Below, one piece after another: positions 18,453 through 29,500 of a stretch of DNA of 64,000 nucleotides. The stretch covers positions 1 to 64,000 of the forward strand of contig JACPUU010000018.1 in assembly GCA_016192075.1 (NCBI GenBank), given 5' to 3'. Both the position numbers and the translations under genes were made by a program. The notes beneath the pieces were generated by a model. It saw only the letters and a list, made by a program, of their open reading frames with translations, searched no databases and was not told where the DNA came from. Source of the DNA: Bacteroidota bacterium. GTDB lineage: Bacteria; Bacteroidota; Bacteroidia; Flavobacteriales_D; Crocinitomicaceae. Each line of letters begins with the position of its first letter. Position 1 is the stretch's first letter.

Positions 18453-21400
18453 CTATTGGTTGATCCAGATACTTGAGGAATTATCAATTCCGGTAACCTC
18501 TGTTCCATTATCTATTGAGCCCGTTGATGAACTATTCCATCCAGAGGAATTTCCTCCAAATTGACTTACGCCATATTCCGTAATGCACATAATTTGATTT
18601 ACATGCCAATTGCCGGTTAATCCAAGATCCATTGCTTTGTAATATGCGGGCTCCCATTGAGCAACATTTAACGGTAACCAACCTCGATGGCCTGTAAAAG
18701 CCAACAGAAATTCATCATCTTTAAATGTGTTTAGTCCTTGATATTGATCCTCATACTCAATATTAAGATCTGCCTGAGGATCCATCAGACTTGCGGGCCC
18801 CTTTTCTCCTGTGGGAACTGTTAGATTAGTCCATGGAACCAAAACCATATTACCCTTCCCATTCCAAATATATCTAGAAGTGCCTCCAGCGTTTGGAACA
18901 ACCTTATCATCTGGATTCCAAATATTCACTAGAAAAGTATATTCACTCGCTTCATCAGATAACACGTAGTCTGGTCGTGAGGGGCCATTTAATGTTATTA
19001 AAACAACTTCTTTACCCGATTCTTTTAATTTGTGTATATTATTATTTATATATGTTACGGCAACTTGTCTGCCATGACTATGCGTCATTATCATCAAAGG
19101 TTTATTATCGTATCGACCAGATTTAAACATAATATCTAACGATTTTTCCAAACTTCTTGCCCCTTTCTCCCTGTGTTTACTGTTATTCCATCCTGACCAT
19201 TGGTGTCCATACATATCAGTCGATGACCATTGTGCCGGAGCTAACATTTGCATCGCCCATCCCATGTAACCCCACGCCCAAGGATTGCTCCAAGTTCCAT
19301 GAATCGTTACGGGCTCTTGTCCCTCAAGTTCAGTGGCATCAATTACCCTATTACCACTGAAAGTATAAGGGCTATAGAATGGATATTTTGATGTCAACGG
19401 ATCCACTGCTAAAAACCTTCCCAACCGTGGATCATGCATCCTATATTTATAGTTTACACTATTCCCTTCTCCTTTAATCTCATTGTCTCCTTCTTGCCCC
19501 TGGAAACCATATCTATATTGATCCGTAGACCCATTACGCCCCGGCATGACCATCCCGAACGGATAATAATCAGAATATGAAATCACATCAGCCTCATAAG
19601 CCGTTTGCGCGGTATTGGCAACTTTACGGTCGGTTGTTACCTCTAAAACATTGCCCAAATGATTGGAGAACTCGTAGAATTTCTCCATGACTTTGCGTTT
19701 TTCTTTTTCAAAATTCTGCGGGTAGTTGGTGGTTGCTGTATAGCTGGCATAGGCCTGGTAATAGCCTCCGGCTAAAACCTGGTCAGGCGTAAAATCAAAC
19801 TGCGCCAGCAACCGGTTTTCATTTTTAACACCCAGGCGTTTTGATCCATAAATCATACGCTCAGCCAGTTTTAACTGGTCACGGTTGGTTTCTTCAATAC
19901 CAAACGGCGCCGTAATTTCACGGGTATAGGTTGCCATTACATTACCGCCGGCATCGTGTACATAATAGGTATACACAGCCGCGGTATTGTCAACGCCGTT
20001 TTCTACTTTCATCACCCGGTTGCCCAGGGCATCATACACAAATTCAATAACATCAGAACCTTTGTGAATTTTATGCACCTTGCCGGTTACTGTCCACTCA
20101 ATGTTGGTAATGCCTTCCTGGGTATCGGTGATAAGCTGTCCAATGTCATTGTAGGTATAATTACCCGCTGCCTGGTTGTCTACATCTACCGTGTATGAAC
20201 CTGCAGCCGCTACATCGCCAACACTTAAAAGCCTGTTTCTTTCATTGGTATCATCTATGTCATACGTAAAATTATCCATTACCAGGGCGGCATTGTTTCC
20301 ATACCGCAGCAGTGTTTGAATGTTTCCATTGGCATCGTAAGTATACGCCTCATGGTAGGCGTCTGAATAAATGGCAGAGGTTGAATTAAAGCCGTTGGTG
20401 GCATAATCAGTTGTATAAATAACCGATGGGGCAACCTGGTATACATTCATGTTTGAAATGCGCTGCAGCTGATCGTATTTGTAAATGTTGCCGGTAATGG
20501 CAATGGGGGCCTCGTTGATATCTTTCAGGGCTGTAACCATGTGTGTAATATTGCCATTGTAAAGGCTGCCAAAGGTGCCATTTTGGGTAACCAGGTAATC
20601 GGTATTGGCAAAATTATCCGTGGTACCAATGTTTGAATAATCACCAGAAAAATAGCCCAGGTAATAGCCATAGGCATCTTGCCCGCTGTATTTATCCAAA
20701 CCACTGGTATGTCCGTCTTCACCCAGGTCTTTGGCCGCATCCATAAACGTGCCGTTGGCCCCTTTGAGCCAACCCTGCAGGTTGTAAGCATAATCTGTAC
20801 CCTGCACCTTGTCATGCCCGGTTTCAACACGGGCCAGGCTGCCGTGTAAATAATAAAAGTATTTGGCATCCATTTCCCACTCTTCACCATCATCACTGGT
20901 AAAGGTGCGTACCAGGCGGTTGTTGGCATCGTAATGGTATTTGTGGCGCCATTCATCCAGCTCACCCGGCTGGTAAATTACCTCTTTGACATTGCCGCTG
21001 AGCAGGTCATAGTCGTATTCTATTTTTTTATGCTGCTGATCATACAACACCAGGGTAGAATTGGTTTGCACCAGTTCATTCACATTGCCATGCTCATCAT
21101 ACGAAAAGGATGAAATGGTGCGCACCATGCCGTAGCCATACGCTGCCACTGCACCACCGGTAGCTGAATACCCCGATGCTGTAAATTGTTCTACCGCGCC
21201 AATGCGGTTGCGTAAATTTTGCTGGCCGTTGTCAAAAACCGCTGCAATGGTTGGGTCGGCTGTATAACCTTGTTCATAATAGGTTTTTGCATAATCACGG
21301 CGCAGGCCGGTGCCCGGGTAAGTATAGTTGTTTAGCTCTGGTAAAAAGTTGATGGTTGCCAGGGCCGGGTCACCGGCCTCACCGGCTTCAACAATGCGCC

Positions 21401-24400
21401 CCAGTTCATCAAATTTGGTATACGAAAATTTATTGTCAACCAATTGTTGGGCATTTTGTGAAAAACGCAGGCGGTATAAATCATCATAATAATAATTGGT
21501 GACACCACCGTCCGGCGTTGACTGACTGGTGAGCAAATTGGCACCGTTGTATTCATACAGCGTCTGGTAGGTGTGAGCCGGTTGGGTGGTACCGTTCCAA
21601 TGCCCATCAGTACCAAAAGCCGTATTGGCTAATGCATGTACCCCCAGCGGCGGCACCGTTGAAACCAGGTTACCGGCCTGGTCATAATAATAGAGTGTAT
21701 ACTGGTATTCTTTCAGTACATAATCCATGGTGTAAACTTCAGCAATACCATCCATGCAGGAAACCTGGTTGATGAGGTTACTGAGCGTTTGATTGTACAG
21801 GGATGAATAGGCGTTTTGTGCCTGCACCATGGCCTCGAGGTAGGCCTCGTTGATGCAATCGGCAGTCCAGTCAGTGGTTGGTGGGGTGTAGCTAATCACA
21901 TTCTGGGATGTGGATGAATAACAACGGGACAAATCCAGGTAACCGGCATACGGTGAACCCGAGACCGGGTGAATGGTAATGTATGCCAGGGTAGCAGAAA
22001 CCTGGGAAATGGTGAGATCAGAGAATGAGGCAATGCTGGTTAATGCCACCGCATTTCCATTCAAATCAAATACCCTGAAGATCCAATCTTCAGTTACACA
22101 ATCCGTAGTGGTGGCCTGCAGCTCATTGGAAAGTGTTATGTCTGCAACCAAAGGCCCGGTGATATTTGGCGGGTTGCAGCTTGCGGCAGCAGTACCTGTA
22201 ATGGTGATTCCGCCGGATGCAAAATTTCCGTCAGCATTAAACGCATCAATGATATGCCCCAGGCAGGGGTTTTCTATCAGCAATTCAGCCGTTGAAACAG
22301 AAAAGGTTCCTGTTGTTACCAGCATATTGTCCAGAATACATTCCGGGTTACTGGTAAAAATAGTATTCACATCTGCCGCAAAATTATCAAACAGGGTTGA
22401 GCCGTCATCATACAACCAGCCGCCAATGTTACCGGTTTGGCAAGAAGCGTTACAGTATTCTGAAAGTTCCAGTTCCAGGTCATCCAACTCTGAGCTGACT
22501 GTTAATGAGGCAATACAATCAGCCGGTAAATTATCCATCCAGAAATTCACATTCTGACTACAGGTAGTGCCGCAGTCAACGGCTATACCCGGGCCCCCCA
22601 GTGATGTTTCCAGATAGATAATGTCAAGTGTGGTAAACCCATCTGATCCGCCGTCCGGGTCGTTACCAATGACAGCATTTTCTACAATGGCATCAGCATC
22701 TTCGTGATACGTGCATCCGGCCGCATAATTTGTTGCAATAGACGTTTTGTAGGCGTTAATCTGTGTCTGTTTCAGGTTCTGATACATGCCGTAGAAAACA
22801 TCCCACTGTACAGCTGTTGTAGACAAACTGCAGGGCCCGAATAAATGATCAACATATACTTCCAAATCAACAGTACCGGTGGTACAAGGTTCATCCAGTG
22901 TTGTCAATAAAACAAGCAGATCAGACGTTGTACTGGTTACCAGATCAGGGGTGCTGCCTACAAAAGGATCAGGGTGTCCTGTTAACGTGATGTACGGATC
23001 GGCAGTACCCGATGTCCACGCTTGTGTTGGGGCCATAAGCATGTCAAATTCCATCGAATTGATTCCGCTTCCATTGTCCATCGCATTCAGTTCCAGACAT
23101 ACCTGGTAGTGGCAATATTCCCGGTGAAAGGTCAGAAAAGTTGGCAGCCATTCTGTTTGAAAATTGGCCGCAGTTTGCAAATAGCTGGGCGAATTGACAA
23201 CCGTTGCACCGGTTGCCGGTGAACCATCGGGATTGTATGCGGTGTATAAATTAAGCGTTGAAATAGTGCCCGGGAACAGGGACCAGAAACTACTGAGTGT
23301 GTTGGTTACATCGGTATAAAAAATACCACCCGGACTCACTTGTGCTTCCATCTGCGTGCGAATGCCGTTGCATTGACTGATGGTTCCAAATTCAATGTCT
23401 TCTCCATTGGTTACATCAGCCTGATCTTCGGCATCGCCGTCAAAAGCTTCCATGATATTGCAATTGGCAGTCATACAATCATCCCAATAGGTGGTGGCCT
23501 GTTTGGCTGCCAGGGACAAGGTAGACCATGCCGGACCGGATGGATTGGCTGCATCGTAATTTATACCGGCCACATAATCACAATAATCATCACAATTGGT
23601 ATAACAACCGGCTACGTCTACATTTTCCAAAGCGGCAGCAACAAAATCTTCTTCGGTACCAATAATGGCTTCTACCTGGTCACTAAAATTGGTCTGCGTA
23701 TTTGAACTTACGGTTAGTTTTTTGTAAACCTCGTATTCACCAATTTGTGAAAACGTGTACGGACCAAAGGTCAGATTTGAGCCATTGGATGGTTGATAAT
23801 TCACAATACCAGCAGTAGCAGTGCAGGTTTCCAGGCCATCTTTACTGAATGTCAGAATGACGGGTGTTTCTGCCGTTCCATCAGGCTTAACCACCACAAA
23901 GCTGAATTCATATTCACATTCCACACACAAAATCTGGGATGTGTTGGTTGGATTTTCAACCCCGTACAAAACACCATCCAGGTCATAATGAAAGGTATAC
24001 GATGATGTACCGGCATAATTCGGAATTACTATTTTGGATGTTTTTTCAACATCTGAATTAACCACATTGTGGGTTGAAAGGGCTGTGGTTGCCGCAGTAG
24101 ACGTACCGCCCAGTTCAACCAGGTTGGTGGGTGCATTACCGGCCAGCCCGGTGGCAATCACCCGCCCGTGATTATCCTGGTAACTGACACTGGCCTGACC
24201 GTTTGGATCTACTACAATTACTTTTTTGTAATTGTCTGCCTCCCCCACTTCTTTTCCAAAAAGGCGTCTGAGTTCAAACTCGGTTGTATTGCCGTAATAA
24301 TATTTAACCGTATGGGAGCTGCCCATTTTAAAATCTTCACCAATGCCTGATGTTTCTGATATTCGCCCGGTAGCATCTTTGTTGAAGCGCACCTGTGAAT

Positions 24401-25832
24401 AAACATAGCCGTCGGCCTCTGGTATTGCGCTGCGGTACTGATCACCGGTGAATGTATTGTTGACGCTGAAATACTGGGCCGCGCCTTTGGTGCCTCCCGT
24501 TGGGTCTATATCAAGCGGCTCAGGGGTTGTTTTATCAAAATCATCTTTGTCAAAAGGCAGGTTGCCGGTATTCTGGTTAAAATTGTTCTGGTAATTAAAA
24601 TTTCGTCCCTGCACCGGTGCCGGAATAACGCTCACTGTCTGGCGCCCCTCGTAATCAAATTTGGATTCACCCACCAGCGTAATATCGTCTGACGTATTGT
24701 AAACTGCAGCTTGTCTGCCACGTGCTGCACCGTCATAATACGACAAGGTGCTTACACTTTTTCCGTCTTCAGCGTAGTTAACCCCATACAGCCAATTCTG
24801 ACTGGCGGCAAAGGCTGCTGCGGCTGAAATTGCATGTCTGCATAAAACAGTTTCACTGATAATCTGGTTTGACGGATGGTCTGAAATGGTATAGGTCCAG
24901 GCACCCGGTTTAACTGATTCATAATCTCCGCCGGGGTTTTCAGTGGCGCCCACATAACGCCCCACCGGACGCATTCTGAAAAACAACGCCCCCTCAGGGT
25001 ATGTCATATCCAGTTTATAGCGGTTTCCAAATACGTTGACCCGGGTAGGTTCTTTCAACTCAAACGGCAAACTGCCGGAATAATTATCTGCGAAATCAAT
25101 TCCGGGCGTTCCGGATTGCGCAGTAGCATACGCAATGGCATCCATCACCTGCTGATATTCGAGCGAATAGACATCCAGAAAAACCCATTCCACATCATAC
25201 TCTTCAGCCCCCTGAACAAAAGGCCAGCGAAGCTCTCCGGTTGTGCCGTTGAATTGAATAAAATGTGTTTCAACCGCGCTGAGTTCATAAAAGCGCTCTG
25301 TTTTTATACTTAATTCCAGGTGAATGTCAGCCGGTATATGTGAGTCCGTTGCATCGTTGGTGGCATCTACCCAAACACCTCCGCTGTAATATTCTGCATC
25401 TACATCAACAACCTGAATTTTGCGTTCCAATGCCGGGTCATCTGTTTCAAACAAATGGTAGTCGGCATAAATAAAGCTGTTTGAAGCGGGTTCTGAATGA
25501 ACTGTCAGGGTAACCGGTGAGCCGGTTTGCCAGGCACCATTTTCAAAGACATGCATGGTAACCGTATAACGCCATGGATACGCATGGGTGAGATCACTGT
25601 GTGATTCACGGTTATACGTCAGTGTAATTTTTCCGTAATTACGAATTTCATCCGGGGCAACGTAAAACGGGCTCACCGGGTACGAAATGGCAATTTCATT
25701 GCTGCCCGGGGTGGCGTTCAAAACCGCCCTGTTTTTACGAATACTGTATTCTGAATTACCTGCGTAAACCGTTAATGCGGCTATCACGAAAAGGGCTGAG
25801 GTTAAAATTCTTTTTACCATGGCTTGATCCAT
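18453..25832 (-). CDS. Giant RHS/YD-repeat protein with RHS core and variable C-terminal hydrolase-like tip
   Basis: 'GFQGQEGDNEIKGEGNSVNYKYRMHDPRLGRFLAVDPLTSKYPFYSPYTFSGNRVIDATELEG' RHS-associated core; many YD repeats; signal peptide MVKRILTSALFVIAALTVYA. Confidence 0.95.
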   Translation of the reverse strand: MDQAMVKRILTSALFVIAALTVYAGNSEYSIRKNRAVLNATPGSNEIAISYPVSPFYVAPDEIRNYGKITLTYNRESHSDLTHAYPWRYTVTMHVFENGAWQTGSPVTLTVHSEPASNSFIYADYHLFETDDPALERKIQVVDVDAEYYSGGVWVDATNDATDSHIPADIHLELSIKTERFYELSAVETHFIQFNGTTGELRWPFVQGAEEYDVEWVFLDVYSLEYQQVMDAIAYATAQSGTPGIDFADNYSGSLPFELKEPTRVNVFGNRYKLDMTYPEGALFFRMRPVGRYVGATENPGGDYESVKPGAWTYTISDHPSNQIISETVLCRHAISAAAAFAASQNWLYGVNYAEDGKSVSTLSYYDGAARGRQAAVYNTSDDITLVGESKFDYEGRQTVSVIPAPVQGRNFNYQNNFNQNTGNLPFDKDDFDKTTPEPLDIDPTGGTKGAAQYFSVNNTFTGDQYRSAIPEADGYVYSQVRFNKDATGRISETSGIGEDFKMGSSHTVKYYYGNTTEFELRRLFGKEVGEADNYKKVIVVDPNGQASVSYQDNHGRVIATGLAGNAPTNLVELGGTSTAATTALSTHNVVNSDVEKTSKIVIPNYAGTSSYTFHYDLDGVLYGVENPTNTSQILCVECEYEFSFVVVKPDGTAETPVILTFSKDGLETCTATAGIVNYQPSNGSNLTFGPYTFSQIGEYEVYKKLTVSSNTQTNFSDQVEAIIGTEEDFVAAALENVDVAGCYTNCDDYCDYVAGINYDAANPSGPAWSTLSLAAKQATTYWDDCMTANCNIMEAFDGDAEDQADVTNGEDIEFGTISQCNGIRTQMEAQVSPGGIFYTDVTNTLSSFWSLFPGTISTLNLYTAYNPDGSPATGATVVNSPSYLQTAANFQTEWLPTFLTFHREYCHYQVCLELNAMDNGSGINSMEFDMLMAPTQAWTSGTADPYITLTGHPDPFVGSTPDLVTSTTSDLLVLLTTLDEPCTTGTVDLEVYVDHLFGPCSLSTTAVQWDVFYGMYQNLKQTQINAYKTSIATNYAAGCTYHEDADAIVENAVIGNDPDGGSDGFTTLDIIYLETSLGGPGIAVDCGTTCSQNVNFWMDNLPADCIASLTVSSELDDLELELSEYCNASCQTGNIGGWLYDDGSTLFDNFAADVNTIFTSNPECILDNMLVTTGTFSVSTAELLIENPCLGHIIDAFNADGNFASGGITITGTAAASCNPPNITGPLVADITLSNELQATTTDCVTEDWIFRVFDLNGNAVALTSIASFSDLTISQVSATLAYITIHPVSGSPYAGYLDLSRCYSSTSQNVISYTPPTTDWTADCINEAYLEAMVQAQNAYSSLYNQTLSNLINQVSCMDGIAEVYTMDYVLKEYQYTLYYYDQAGNLVSTVPPLGVHALANTAFGTDGHWNGTTQPAHTYQTLYEYNGANLLTSQSTPDGGVTNYYYDDLYRLRFSQNAQQLVDNKFSYTKFDELGRIVEAGEAGDPALATINFLPELNNYTYPGTGLRRDYAKTYYEQGYTADPTIAAVFDNGQQNLRNRIGAVEQFTASGYSATGGAVAAYGYGMVRTISSFSYDEHGNVNELVQTNSTLVLYDQQHKKIEYDYDLLSGNVKEVIYQPGELDEWRHKYHYDANNRLVRTFTSDDGEEWEMDAKYFYYLHGSLARVETGHDKVQGTDYAYNLQGWLKGANGTFMDAAKDLGEDGHTSGLDKYSGQDAYGYYLGYFSGDYSNIGTTDNFANTDYLVTQNGTFGSLYNGNITHMVTALKDINEAPIAITGNIYKYDQLQRISNMNVYQVAPSVIYTTDYATNGFNSTSAIYSDAYHEAYTYDANGNIQTLLRYGNNAALVMDNFTYDIDDTNERNRLLSVGDVAAAGSYTVDVDNQAAGNYTYNDIGQLITDTQEGITNIEWTVTGKVHKIHKGSDVIEFVYDALGNRVMKVENGVDNTAAVYTYYVHDAGGNVMATYTREITAPFGIEETNRDQLKLAERMIYGSKRLGVKNENRLLAQFDFTPDQVLAGGYYQAYASYTATTNYPQNFEKEKRKVMEKFYEFSNHLGNVLEVTTDRKVANTAQTAYEADVISYSDYYPFGMVMPGRNGSTDQYRYGFQGQEGDNEIKGEGNSVNYKYRMHDPRLGRFLAVDPLTSKYPFYSPYTFSGNRVIDATELEGQEPVTIHGTWSNPWAWGYMGWAMQMLAPAQWSSTDMYGHQWSGWNNSKHREKGARSLEKSLDIMFKSGRYDNKPLMIMTHSHGRQVAVTYINNNIHKLKESGKEVVLITLNGPSRPDYVLSDEASEYTFLVNIWNPDDKVVPNAGGTSRYIWNGKGNMVLVPWTNLTVPTGEKGPASLMDPQADLNIEYEDQYQGLNTFKDDEFLLAFTGHRGWLPLNVAQWEPAYYKAMDLGLTGNWHVNQIMCITEYGVSQFGGNSSGWNSSSTGSIDNGTEVTGIDNSSSIWINQ

Positions 25833-25841
25833 TTTTTGTAA

Positions 25842-26534
25842 TTAATCCTGGTACAAATTCACCAGGTGATATGCTTTGTATGCTCCAATAAGAACTATTT
25901 TTGATCCGGCTTTCTGAAAAACATCTTTGCCATTAATCTGGTCTTCTGTGGCACCTTCCTGAAATGAAAAATGGGTGTATTCAACAACCACATAGCTGGC
26001 CTCCGGAAATTTTTCTTCATCGTAGTAATAAGCCATTTTTTTGATGCTCAGGTTATTCAGATCAAGTGTAATTTCTACCAGGCTGATGTCACCTGTCATT
26101 CGCAGATGATAGGTTTTTATGCCGCCATCTGAACTGACCAGGTCAGCTGAAATAAGTAAACTATCCTGCGCGGTGAGCGCGTGAATCTCGCGCAAAAACG
26201 CTTCGTCTTTCTGGTTTAGTTTTTGCTGATTTTCTACCTGAATGTATTTCTCTTCATGGTCAATGGTAACCAGCATCTGGTCATTCGATATAACCTCCGT
26301 ATCATCTATCCGGCTGCGGTAAGCTGAACCGCTTTTCTGAACATCGGCCTCAAAAGACTGAATGAGTTTGCCTGATTTGGAAGAGGTGTACACCGCTATT
26401 TTACCACGTAAATGATAGGTTTCTGACCGGCTGATCTGTGCAGAAATGAGCGCCATATCGTCCTGGTAACTCTGTGCAAATAAGCCTGACCAGACAAAAA
26501 CAAGCTGTGTTAAAATCAACAAATACTTTTTCAT
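25842..26534 (-). CDS. LolA-like outer-membrane lipoprotein carrier/sorting family protein
   Basis: Signal peptide; 'RGKIAVYTSSKSGKLIQSFEADVQKSGSAYRSRIDDTEVISNDQMLVTIDHEEKYIQVE' resembles LolA-family beta-sheet pattern. Confidence 0.55.
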   Translation of the reverse strand: MKKYLLILTQLVFVWSGLFAQSYQDDMALISAQISRSETYHLRGKIAVYTSSKSGKLIQSFEADVQKSGSAYRSRIDDTEVISNDQMLVTIDHEEKYIQVENQQKLNQKDEAFLREIHALTAQDSLLISADLVSSDGGIKTYHLRMTGDISLVEITLDLNNLSIKKMAYYYDEEKFPEASYVVVEYTHFSFQEGATEDQINGKDVFQKAGSKIVLIGAYKAYHLVNLYQD

Positions 26535-26536
26535 AG

Positions 26537-29500
26537 TTACTGTACTTTGGTATGTCCGCGGTTTTCTGAAACTGTTTGAATGCCGTGGGCGGTTTCACGT
26601 TTTACCTGGTAGAGGTTACCTTCTTCATCGTAATAATAGAAAGTTGCATAGTTGTTGTTATCCAATGTGGCTTTTAACCGGTAGTTGTGTGAGTCATACA
26701 CATAGGTTACAATGCCTCCGGTTTTCGGACTGATGCGGATGTCATCAATGTAGGCAAAAGTTGGTGTGCCACCCACCGTTGAAGAAAGCAGGATACCGAT
26801 GGTGGCATTTTCCACGTCAGGAGTAAATTCAAATTCTATTTTCTGCCAGCCCTCAATCACTTTACTCTTTTTGAGCGTCGCTGTATTAGAAATGTCTGTC
26901 CATCCGGTACCGGTGTATCTGCGAACTTCTATACCAATTCCTTCATAGTCAATTTTACGGATATCGTCACGGCTCACCCAGGCACTCAGCACATAAGTTT
27001 TGTCTTTGATAAGGTCCAGCTTACCCTGCGGAAAGAACGAGGCCTCTTTGAACTTCATGGATTGTTTACCGGTATGCGCTTTACCACTTACAAAGGCAAC
27101 TTCTCCAATATTGGTTGAGTGTGATGAAGTTTTGGTTACTGAAACAGTAGCCCGACCGGTCAGGTACGAATCAACATCAATCATGGACAGATCTGACCCG
27201 AAAAATTTATACTTGGTTTGAACCACCAATAGGGTGTGCCCGTTTATATCACTATAACCTGTTACTTCGCCGGTAAACAAAAATGAATCACTTTTTCCGC
27301 CGGTAGCAAAATTGCTGGTTTTTATAGCCAGTTCTACTTCTGTTCCAAGGGTGAAATCATCGGTCGTTTCCAGTTCAATCCAGAAAATACCATTGATTTT
27401 TGACAGACCATTGACAATACGGTACGTACGCTGCACGTCAGAGGAGTATGTAAATGTTCCGCCCGGCTCACTGTTATAAAAGCCCAGGTTATCATCTGCC
27501 TCAAGAGCTCCAATGCTAACTGTTCCGCCCGCCGTGTATCGTTCAAAATCCTCTGCTCCCAGTTCATGGTATCCGGCATTGGCCCCAACACCAACAACCA
27601 GGCTTCCGGAATAAGCATAAAGCGCCGCTGATTTGATATTCAGCCGGTCTGTATTCTCAAGCTCATAGGCCTCACTGCTGTACTTGGTAATTTCAGATAC
27701 CCATTGCCACTCAGGAACATATTTTTCATAGTTCTGAACCTGCCAGTTAAAGAATTTGAAATCGTTCATTTCTCCGTTGTCACGGATATCTGTTTTAACG
27801 GTTGGAACATAGGGATCAGGGCCTGCCTCACGGTCTCCAACATAAACGTATGATTTATATGGGCGCCATATACCTGCCTCACCATTGCGGAACGGGTTGT
27901 TGTTGTCATCTGTTTTGGCATTTTCCCATTCATCTTTGTATTGTACCGCAGAACCATTCAGTACTTTGTGCATCCACGTCAGTTTCAAACTTCCTGTCCA
28001 GGTACCACCTGCAATGGTTTCAGATAAATTCAGATTTTGCGAATAGCGGGTGGCCGCTCCACTTGCCGTGGTTACCGGTTTATTTTTAGATACAATGGTG
28101 CCAGCATCAGCAAACACATGGTTTCTGCGGCCTGACCGAATGACCATGAAATCACACATGGTTCCATTGGCCAGCACATAGTTTGCATCTTCGTTAGCGC
28201 CATTGTTTTTCTCTACGTAAATAACACCCTGGTTAGCGGCTGACTTCTTAAGGTAAGTAGCTGTGAAAGCACGAATAGCATCTTCTTCCACATTGTCATA
28301 TTTAACCAGTAACACGTCACCTGAAACTAATTGGGGTAACACGTTTGGAGTGGTTTCAAGAATAAATTGCTGATCCAGGCCACCCGCACTCCGGTAGGCA
28401 ACAATCTTTCCGTCAAATTTGAGGTCAATGTTCTTATACGCTCCGCCCATACGATCATACTCCCAGTGGGCCGGGTGCGAATAATTGTAAATAATGTCTT
28501 CAAACTCATTGTTTACACTCATAATAATTGGCCGGCCGGCTTGCTCATCATAGACTTCATTTTTGGTAATCACCCGGGCACGTCCGTCGTAAGTATGTAC
28601 TTCAGAAACCAAACCAGAACGGAAAATAATTTTATTGGTGACAAATGTTTTGCAGTCATGCTTCACGGTTGTAAGCGCCGGCCAGAAACTTGGAACCGGA
28701 ATTGGTGTTCCCGGAGAAACAATATCTGTATTCCCATATCCACCGGCAACAATGGTGTGTGATTTATTCTGTCGCTGATCGGTGAAAAAATCATATTCCA
28801 CACCAACAAGCCGGGCTTCGGTTGACGGGACATCGGTATTGTTGTCGTGATTGATGGTTTCCACTTCATTAATCAACCTGAAAACCGTTTTGTTATCAGC
28901 AGGATCGTCGTTGTCATAATGCAACGGGTACCCCTCTGACAGGTACTTATAAATGACCGATGAAGTTGCATACGGATTTTTTGAATAATCAGCATTTAAC
29001 CCATATTTGGTGACAGCCTTTACTTGCCCGTGCATGTCATTTAACTCAATAACATACCCTTGCGCTGCTTTAATTTTTTGCCGCTCAAACATACCCACAA
29101 AAGGGATGGGTATCGGCAAATTCAACTTACTCTTAATAATCTCCGATTCTTTGATGATTACCGGAAAATCTTTGGCCGTATAGAATTCATATTCGGTTAT
29201 ACCGGTTGTGCCAATACCATCCGGATCAGGGCCTGCTTCGGCAATCTGCATTTGGGTGGCGGTGTTGAGTGAACGGACAATTACCTTTCTATAACCAACC
29301 ACCGGTGCCGGAAAATACTGTTCATTGACCGGGTATTCAAAATAGGAGCGGTTATCTGAATTAAAGGGTACATTGTCCGGATAAAATTTAGGGTAACGCA
29401 GTGCAATTTCATCACCACCCATCAGTGGTTCGTAAGCGGCTACACCACTACTGATTGTTTTAGGCGTTCCGTGGTCATCTTCTTCAACCGTATAATCATA

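Noticed and set aside
21973-22557. 194-aa plus-strand ORF antisense to the RHS giant
   Set aside because: Lies fully inside a strongly supported CDS and shows no domain-like pattern; a by-product of codon bias.
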